Shown here piece by piece: positions 57,140 through 64,000 of a DNA stretch of 64,000 nt (the first letter of the stretch is position 1; each line of letters opens with the position of its first letter). Source of the DNA: Chlorocebus sabaeus (taxonomy: Eukaryota; Chordata; Mammalia; Primates; Cercopithecidae); the NCBI RefSeq assembly GCF_047675955.1, contig NC_132928.1:47858889-47922888 (forward strand), read 5' to 3'. Both the position numbers and the translations under genes were made by a program. Below the pieces are notes generated by a model. That model searched no databases. It had not been told where the DNA came from and saw only the letters and a program-made list of their open reading frames with translations.

Positions 57140-57536
57140 TTTTTTCTTAAATTTTATTTTTAAATTGTGGACAAAATACTTAATAAAAAATTTACCATTT
57201 TAACTATTTTTTAGTGCACAGTTCAGTGGCGTTAAGTATATTTACACTGTTGTACAACCACCACCGTCTATCTCCAGAACATTTTTTCATCTTCTCAAAC
57301 CGAGACTCTATACCCATTAAGCGGTAACTCCTCATTCTCTCCTCCCAGCCCCTAGAAACCACCATTCTACTCTCTGGCTCTATGAGTTTAACTACTTTAA
57401 GTATCTCATGTAAGTGGAGTCATTTGCTTGTCATAAGTGGTTTATTTTACTTAATGTAATGCCCTGAAAGTTTATATTTTGGCATGTTGTCAGAATTTCC
57501 TTCATTTTTAAGACTAAACAATATTCCGCTGTATGT
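57140..57536 (-). mobile_element. L1M 3' UTR, antisense (left part)
   Basis: AAATTTACCATTTTAACTATT, CAGTTCAGTGGCGTTAAGTA, CACTGTTGTACAACCACCAC and TTCCTTCATTTTTAAGACTA are typical antisense L1M tail sequence. Interrupted by an LTR at 57537. Confidence 0.8.
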
Positions 57537-57935
57537 TGTATTAGTCTGCTAGGGCTGCCATAACAAAATGCCACAGACTAGGTGGCTTAAAAATCAGAAA
57601 TTTATTTTCTCAAAATTCTGGAGGCTGGAAGTCCTGGATCAAGGTGTTGGCAGGTTTGGTTTCGTTTGAGGCCTGTCTCCTTGGCTTGAAAATGGCTACT
57701 TTCTCACTGTGTCCTCACATGATCACCCCTCAGTCTGTGTTGTCTGTGCCCTAATCACTTCCTATAAACATACCAATCATATGGCATTATTTCATATGGC
57801 ATTATGGCAAACCCATAGAATCTCACTTTACCTTAATTACCTCTTTCAAGGCTCTATCTCCAAATAGTCACATTCCGCGGTACTGGGGGACTTTAACATA
57901 TGAATTTTAGGAAGAAGCAAATTCAGCCTATTCTA
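57537..57935 (-). mobile_element. MLT1A-like solo LTR with TSD, inserted in L1M
   Basis: Starts TGTATTAGTCTGCTAGGGCT and includes CATAACAAAATGCCACAGAC, TTTATTTTCTCAAAATTCTG, TGTCCTCACATGATCACCCC and AATTACCTCTTTCAAGGCTC. TATGT (57532-57536) and TATGG (57936-57940) are the 5-bp flanks, 4/5. Internally, a 15-bp unit CATATGGCATTATTT is tandemly duplicated at 57778-57807. Confidence 0.85.
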
Positions 57936-57940
57936 TATGG

Positions 57941-59375
57941 TACAGTTATAAGCATCAGGAAATTAACATTGATACAATTTTATTATGTATTTACCAGACC
58001 TTATTCAAATGTTGCCAATTGTCCCATCTCATCTTCCTGATCCAGTATCCAATCTGAGATCACACATTGCATTTAGTGGTTGTCTTGTCTCTTTAGTCTT
58101 CTTTAATCTGAAACAGTTCCTTGATCTTTCTCTTTTTACTTTAACATTTTTGAAGAATATTGTTCAAAATATTTTACAACATTCCTCAATTTATGTGTTT
58201 CCTCTTGATTGGATTCAGGATATGCATTTTTTTTTTCAAGAATTCAACATTCAATATGTCCTTCTCATTGTATCATATCAGGAGGCACATAATGTTGACT
58301 TGTCTCATTGCTGGTGACATTATCCTTGACAGTTGGTCAACATGGTGTCTGCCAAGCTCTTCCACTGTATTTTCCACTTTTAAATGAGTGTCTTATGGAA
58401 GATACTTTAAGACTATGTAAATACCTTTTTTTCTCATCATATTTTGTCTAGTAATTATAGCTTCTATTGATAAATCTTGCCTAAATAGCTGTTACTGAAG
58501 TATTTGCTGAACGGTGAACTTCTCTTTTCAGCATTCCATCTACATTTATTAATTGGAGTCTCATAAAACAAGTTTTTTGCTTTCTTTACCATTTAGCTAT
58601 TCAATTATTTATTTATATAAGCATGGACTCACAAATTCTTTTTTATACTGTGAGTGATAATTCAGCACCATTATTCATTTTGTTGCTCCAATTTTTCTGA
58701 TCACCAGGAGCTCATTCAATTAGCTCCAGTGTCCTTTTGATACGGTCCTATCATTCTTTGAGCACTTTTAGATCTCTGGCACCACAAGATGCTGGAGGCT
58801 CATCTTATACTTTCCCTGCCCTAGCCCTGGAGTGTGCCTTTTCTTCAAGGAGTCCTGGCTTCTTTTATTGACAAATAATATTTTATTGAAAGCATTCCTT
58901 TTTTCTAGAGAATAAGTGTCAGGTTCATTCATTGATATGTAGGTATAATTGCTCCTAGTCCTCAGAAGACAGGGCTATGAAATACATGTATGAATCCACA
59001 CACACACACACACACACGCACGCACGCACATTCCTATAACTATTTCTCTACCTAGATGCATTTTCAAACCTTGAGCTTGTACTGATACCTCCAGACAAGG
59101 TTTTTTCTAACCTTCCCCCTTTGCTTATTCACAATGCCCTTCCCTAACAAAAACCAACCTATTATTATTATTAATATCATAGGCTGAATCATAGAATACA
59201 TGCAAAGTAGTTTCAGGATACATAAGCCTGTGGAAAACAAACCTAACTAAAGTACAATATTTGTGCACAGTTTTTCTTTCGTCTTTGGCCTTAAAAATTT
59301 TGAGTCAAACTGATGTTTTTTAAAGTTAATTGGTTAGTTAGCTACGGGTGTGACTCCTTCAGTGTGGTTATATTA
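57941..59375 (-). mobile_element. L1M 3' region, antisense (middle part)
   Basis: A long old repeat: CAATCTGAGATCACACATTG, CATATCAGGAGGCACATAAT, TTTATTTATATAAGCATGGA and CACTTTTAGATCTCTGGCAC match an L1M-class 3' UTR in antisense. It continues past the Tigger relic at 59376. The exact L1M subfamily is not resolved. Confidence 0.68.
58996..59032. repeat. (CA)n/(CACG)n microsatellite
   Basis: CACACACACACACACACACG followed by CACGCACGCACA. Confidence 0.95.
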
Positions 59376-59597
59376 CAGTCACACACCACAATATGATGTT
59401 CCAGTCAACAATAAACCACATACACATCAGTGATCCCATAAGGTTATACTACCATATTCTTACTGTGTCTTTCCTGTGTTTATGTATGTGCAGTAGGCTA
59501 TACCATCTGGGTGTGTGTAAGTGCACTCTGATGTTCATGCAAAGACAACATTACCATTTCTCAGAACATATCCCCATTGTTAAGTGACATATGACTG
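59376..59597. mobile_element. Tigger-type (TcMar) non-autonomous DNA transposon
   Basis: Ends CAGTCACACACCACAATATG and GTTAAGTGACATATGACTG are inverted repeats of each other in their outer parts. TA dinucleotides flank both ends (59374-59375, 59598-59599), as expected of mariner-superfamily insertions. Internal words AGGTTATACTACCATATTC and TAGGCTATACCATCTGGGTG agree with a common Tigger-derived repeat. About 222 bp, no transposase frame. Confidence 0.75.
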
Positions 59598-59599
59598 TA

Positions 59600-60760
59600 T
59601 TTGTAATGGAGTGTGGCTCATTCTTTTCTGTTATATCCTATTTGAGGTCTCCTTCCCCACCTTGTTAATTATTATATTTACTCCAAGTGTGTGAGAAATC
59701 ACCATAGTTCTAAAAGTCACAACTATATATATGTGTGTGTGTGTGTATGTGTGTATATATATATGTATATATATTTTTTTAACTAGAGAAGTGTCACTCC
59801 CCCATTCCCTTATACTCCATTCCCCTTCTTTTTCACTTAGTTTCTACCCACAGTCTGTAGGAAAACACACTTATTAGTTTCTGGTTTGCCTTTTCTGCTT
59901 CATTTTTTCACAGTGAACAAATTCATGTGTATTTTCTTATTCCTCCTTTCTTGTACTCAAAGTAGCTTACTACTGGCACTTTTGTGTAGGTTGCTTCTAT
60001 TCACCTAACGTTCCATGCTAACAATTACTCTTTATCAGTTCATAGATAACTCCTTCATTCTTTTTACAGCTGTTTAGTATTGCACTGTGTAGATGTACCA
60101 TAGTTTATTCTTCACTTTGCTATATTTTATTCTTTAAGTCATTTCAAATACTGAGCAATACAAACAATGCTGCCATGAGTAATCCTGTACATGTGTATTT
60201 TCATATTGCTGAGGTTATATTTTTAGGGTAAATTCTTAAAACTACTCACAATTGCTTCGACTATTTTGCTGGGCCAATGGGTAACTGCATATATATTTTT
60301 AAAATTACATATTGCCAAATTCTCCTCCAAAAGAATTGTACTAATTTATATTCCCACCACCAATGTAAGAGAGAGCCATTTCCACATGGCATCACCAACA
60401 AAATGCCTTTAGTTGTAGTTTTTACCTTTCTGATAAATGAGAAGTGGTATGTCAGTATAATTTAATTAGTATTAAATTAATTTGCATAAAATCTAATGAG
60501 TGAACATTTTTTCATATGTCAGATTTTGTATGTTTCTGTGAGTTGTCTATTCATGCCTTGCCTATCTTTATATCAAGATTTTAGTCCCTCCTCTTAATTT
60601 TTATGAGACATTTACTTATTAGGGATATTAGCTTTTATCTCTGTTATATATTGCAAATATTTTCTCTTGGTTTTTCACTTCTCTTTTGACTTCAGTTATG
60701 GTGTTTTTTGTCATGTCATTTTTGGTTTATATACTAAATTTGTCAGGAAGGTAGATTATT
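59600..60760 (-). mobile_element. L1M ORF2 end and 3' UTR, antisense (right part)
   Basis: CATTCTTTTTACAGCTGTTTA, GTAGATGTACCATAGTTTAT, GCCAAATTCTCCTCCAAAAG, TATATTCCCACCACCAATGT and AGTTGTCTATTCATGCCTTG are antisense L1M ORF2 terminal sequence. The 5' side is truncated near 60760. Confidence 0.85.
59726..59782. repeat. (TG)n/(TA)n microsatellite
   Basis: ATATATATGTGTGTGTGTGTG then TATATATATATGTATATATA, within the L1M. Confidence 0.94.
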
Positions 60761-61976
60761 TCAAAACTGTACCCTACATAGTAGTTGAAAGAATTTCTAG
60801 GAAAGAGCTTGAGGTAGAAAGTAATCCCTAATCTTCACTATTTAAATGACTGTCATGTTAAAGGAACAGACTAATTCTGTGTTTTTCCAAGGGAAAACAC
60901 TAGGTTAAGTGACTTGAAGTTAAAGGAAACATCTTCTGCCATTATGCAAAAAAGGGCTTTCTAGTGACATGTGACCCTTAGTATTCACAAATGGCTTGTT
61001 CTGTATCACTAGGAGAATTAAAGGTTTCTGTCATGATGTCTGTTATTTAAATAATTAAATATTAGCATTTACTGGTACAAAGTGAGATGCCAGTTGGTTG
61101 GAATAGTGAGCCTAAAATAAATTATCAAAAGCTGGGAGCGGGTGTTATAGGAAATGTGACATTCAATAACAAAGTCAAACTAAGGTAGAAAAACCAAGGA
61201 AGTCCAGAGTTACACAAAACAAGTCAGAATGCATAAATAGAAAGGAGGCTGGACCAGTTCTGGAAATGTGTGTTCATATCCTTTATGATTTATATGGGTT
61301 CCTGCTGCATGTCTATCTAGGTGGGTTGAGTCAACATAAACCATACCAATAGACACTTTGATTCATTTTCATATTCTATCAATATTTCTTGAGCATCTTT
61401 ATGGCCCCAACACTGTCAGGGTGTTTGAAACATAGCAGAACAAGAAAGACATTTTCTGTTTCACAAGGCATGCAGTCTTAGCAACAATTGCTTACCAGCT
61501 GTGAATCTGCCTACCAGAACTTTGTCGTTGGCCAAATTTTTGCACCTAGCACGTAACAATATCAGGAAATGTCATTCCACTGAAATTCAGGTGACTTTCC
61601 TGGCTGGGCTGACTGGAACTAATTACCATACCTTTCATTCCAAATACTAAGAACATTTTGTATGATGTAATCATCATGAGTATCCTAGGAAAAGTGTTTT
61701 CAGTATGTCCATGAGAGTTTTGAAAGGAGGTGATAGGTTAGACAGTAATAAACATCCCAGGTTTGGTGTGAGCCAGCAGAGGACCCAAAGCAGGACCAAA
61801 GACCTCCTACTTAGAATCTCCACTCAATGGCCATATCACACAGCATGACAATTTGGAATCCTCGTGCTTTGTTTCCATGACAAAATACAGAGACATCCCT
61901 AAAATTCATGAAATAGGGAAAAATTGCTTGAGACATCACGCTATACTTTACCCTAAACTCTACCCTATAGTGTATC
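60761..61976. other. Unique sequence; weak L2/MIR relic at 61365-61460
   Basis: Mostly unrecognised. AATATTTCTTGAGCATCTTTA followed by CCCAACACTGTCAGGGTG is a faint antisense L2/MIR tail. No gene evidence. Confidence 0.45.
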
Positions 61977-61991
61977 CCTAGATACATTTCT

Positions 61992-62384
61992 TTTCTTTTC
62001 TTTTCTTTTTTTTTTTAATTATACTTTAAGTTCTAGGGTACATGCGCACAATGTGCAGGTTTGTTACATATGTATACATGCGCCATGTTGGTGTGCTGCC
62101 CCCATTAGCTCGTCATTTACATTAGGTATATCTCCTAATGCTATCCCTCCACCCTCCCCACTCCGCACAATAGGCCCCAGTGTGTGATGTTCCCCTTCCT
62201 GTGACCAAGTGATCTCATTGTTCAGTTCCCACCTATGAGTGACAACATGTGGTGTTTGGTTTTCTGTTCTTACAATAGTTTGCTGAGAATGATGGTTTCC
62301 AGCTGCATCCATATCCCTACAAAGGACACGAACTCATCCTTTTTTATGGCTGCATAGTATTCCACGGTGTATATGTACCACATT
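61992..62384 (-). mobile_element. Young 5'-truncated L1PA 3' end with TSD
   Basis: A (TTTTC)n/poly-T stretch, then TATACTTTAAGTTCTAGGGT and the primate-specific 3' UTR up to the ORF2 end (TGGCTGCATAGTATTCCACG). CCCTAGATACATTTC (61977-61991) and CCCTAGCTACATTTC (62385-62399) are the TSD, 14/15. The 3' UTR pattern (TCGTCATTTACATTAGGTAT) places it in the ape-lineage L1PA2-L1PA5 group. A frame at 62064-62312 is a non-functional shadow. Confidence 0.94.
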
Positions 62385-62454
62385 CCCTAGCTACATTTCA
62401 ACCCTCAAATTTAAATTATGGACTTCTGGAATATGGAATAATTGAATGTCATAC

Positions 62455-62575
62455 ACTCTTTCAATGTCAGAGCTGGAAGGGTTCTTAGAGTTCATCCACT
62501 CTGATATCCTGTACTATAGTGGCCCAAGAAGGTCTTCCCAAGATCATAGCTATTTGATGTTATCTCAGGGTCTTC
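62455..62575 (+). mobile_element. Ancient mammalian repeat, tentative
   Basis: GTCAGAGCTGGAAGGGTTCT followed by TAGAGTTCATCCACTCTGAT resembles a widespread ancient SINE-like repeat with a GAGATCATCTAGTCCA-type core. Family not named. Confidence 0.4.
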
Positions 62576-62639
62576 CATATTCTGCTCATGTGTACCTCTT
62601 CTTTGTCTCAGGATATTTCCCTCCTGTTCTCTATGCTCT

Positions 62640-63002
62640 AGCTCATCTGAACTTCCTTTAATTCCTCATATGTGATGCTCTTTTTTGCCTCTAATCCTTC
62701 GCCACATGCGTTTCCTACTGTTTGGATTACTTTTCCTTTACCTTTCCCTGGATAACTGTCACTTAATTTTCTCATCTCCACTTAACTCTCAGACTAAGTA
62801 AAAGTCCCTTCATCTGTGCCCCCATAGTATCTTTCATATTTCTCTTGGAAATGCTTATCATATCTGCAATTACATGTTTAGTGCTTATATTCGCCAATGA
62901 ATTAGTAAGCTATTTTTGTCTTATTTGCCATTGTATCTCCAGAATCCAACCCAACATTTTTGCACATAGTGGTGACTCAATAAATGTTTGTTAGATTGAA
63001 TG
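62640..63002 (+). mobile_element. L2 LINE 3' end
   Basis: CTCATCTGAACTTCCTTTAA, CCACATGCGTTTCCTACTGT, CATTGTATCTCCAGAATCCA and TGACTCAATAAATGTTTGTT are the L2 terminus, with GAATGGAA at the extreme 3' end. Confidence 0.82.
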
Positions 63003-64000
63003 GAAACCAGGGCTCAAATTTAGTTTTTCTGTTCCTAGTATGACTCTATTTCCCCACTACAGCCCTGCCTCCTAACTGAACATTCTTTTATTATGGATAT
63101 GTTAAGGGACAATTGACAAGGACTAAGTATTTGCTCTGAGGATCATATGGTTACTTATGGTACTTACTTGACTAAAGAAAGATATTTGAAAGATTAAGAT
63201 GACTCAAAGTTAGATAGATGTGGCCTCAGTTAGATTACAGTGTAGACAGCCATTTTCCAATTTATAGTGCAAAGATACACATTTAGTTTGGTCAAATCTT
63301 GGATTACAGCAAATGTCATCCTGGATTGTCTAGCTAGCAAGATCAGTCAATCAGCCCTGTCATTCAATGGTGTAATAGTTTGTCCTTATGTCCAAGGGTT
63401 CTTGTGAATTCATGAATACTTGTAGCAATTCAAGAGTACTTGGGGGAAATTTGAACAACGTTTCATATGTTTATGGGCACTAATAAGTCAAATATGCTTG
63501 TTTAAAACTAAATAAATGTTTAAATGGGACAATAAAATCTTAAGTAGAATATTAATATATTTTCCTATTTGTTTTTTCTTTATATAGAAGTTAAAAATAA
63601 TGTAAGTTAATGAGATTGAATTGTAGATGTTTAGTTCACTCATGCATTTTAGAGTACAGTTAAATGGTGTTCTAAAAAATTAAGTGACTTGCCTATGTCC
63701 ACAGGAATAGTAGTAAAACTATGCTGTTTTTCTCCTCTATGTGATACAGTATGATCATGTTTTTGTGTATAGGAACATGTGTAGATTTAGATATGCAAAA
63801 AAATCTTAAGGAAGTTGATATCACACTTAGATTTAGGCACACATTAATACATGAAAAATAAACGAATAGACAATGCCTATGGCTCCAGACTAACATAGGA
63901 CATTTGACTTCATCATAATCATCAGAGAGGAAGCTAATGTCACAAATGATGCTCGTTACCTGTGGGATTCTTCTGGAGAAATGTTTAAGAAACCAAATTC
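63003..64000. other. No recognisable feature
   Basis: Unique A/T-rich DNA. GTGACTTGCCTATGTCCACA at 63684 is a weak MIR core in antisense. No coding evidence. Confidence 0.42.

Noticed and set aside
57537..57935. Segmental duplication between this LTR, 56893-57138 and 7675-8842
   Set aside because: They are separate copies of one MLT1-type family in different states of decay and with different flanks.

Overview
This window reads as primate, most likely human, nuclear DNA. It contains Alu SINEs of several ages (one AluY-like), L1PA and L1PB LINE-1 copies, a HERV-H LTR7, THE1/MST/MLT1 MaLR LTRs, MIR and L2 fossils, hAT and Tigger DNA-transposon relics and A/T-rich microsatellites. No host protein-coding gene, tRNA, rRNA, snRNA or CRISPR array could be recognised on either strand. 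Every long reading frame whose product I recognise belongs to LINE-1 ORF1 or ORF2. Family names come from memory of consensus sequences; no database was searched, so subfamily labels are provisional.

Layout. 1-3.6 kb: antisense L1 with an intact 5' end but an internal deletion, followed by an antisense Alu with its target-site duplication (TSD). 3.9-29 kb: mostly old or unique DNA with scattered MIR/L2/L1M fossils. This part includes a three-deep LTR nest at 7.7-8.8 kb (LTR7 inside THE1 inside MLT1), an LTR-in-LTR nest at 24.0-25.2 kb, and a locally duplicated 124-bp segment at 25.7 and 27.4 kb. 29-50.7 kb: an ancient antisense L1M used repeatedly as a landing site. It holds two internally deleted L1PA copies, an Alu and an Alu fragment, an inverted (twin-primed) L1 that itself contains an internally deleted L1PB, and a near full-length 6.5-kb L1PB whose reverse-transcriptase frame is still open for 406 codons. 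50.7-64 kb: MST LTRs, L2, a MIR split by a 5'-truncated L1, an AluY-like element with a perfect 14-bp TSD, a long antisense L1M tail split by an MLT1 LTR and a Tigger relic, a short young L1PA, and an L2 3' end.

There is no gene system to describe. The content is a record of retrotransposition. The 5'-complete L1 copies and several other L1 tails are on the minus strand (two L1M tails, at 5.6 and 16.8 kb, and the 3' half of the twin-primed copy are on plus), so any surviving L1 antisense promoters would point rightward on the plus strand. The best leads are structural: a twin-priming junction with a perfect fold-back hairpin, the recurrence of internally deleted but 5'-complete L1 copies, and two pairs of local direct repeats that known element families do not obviously explain. 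I found no evidence of a previously undescribed biological system.
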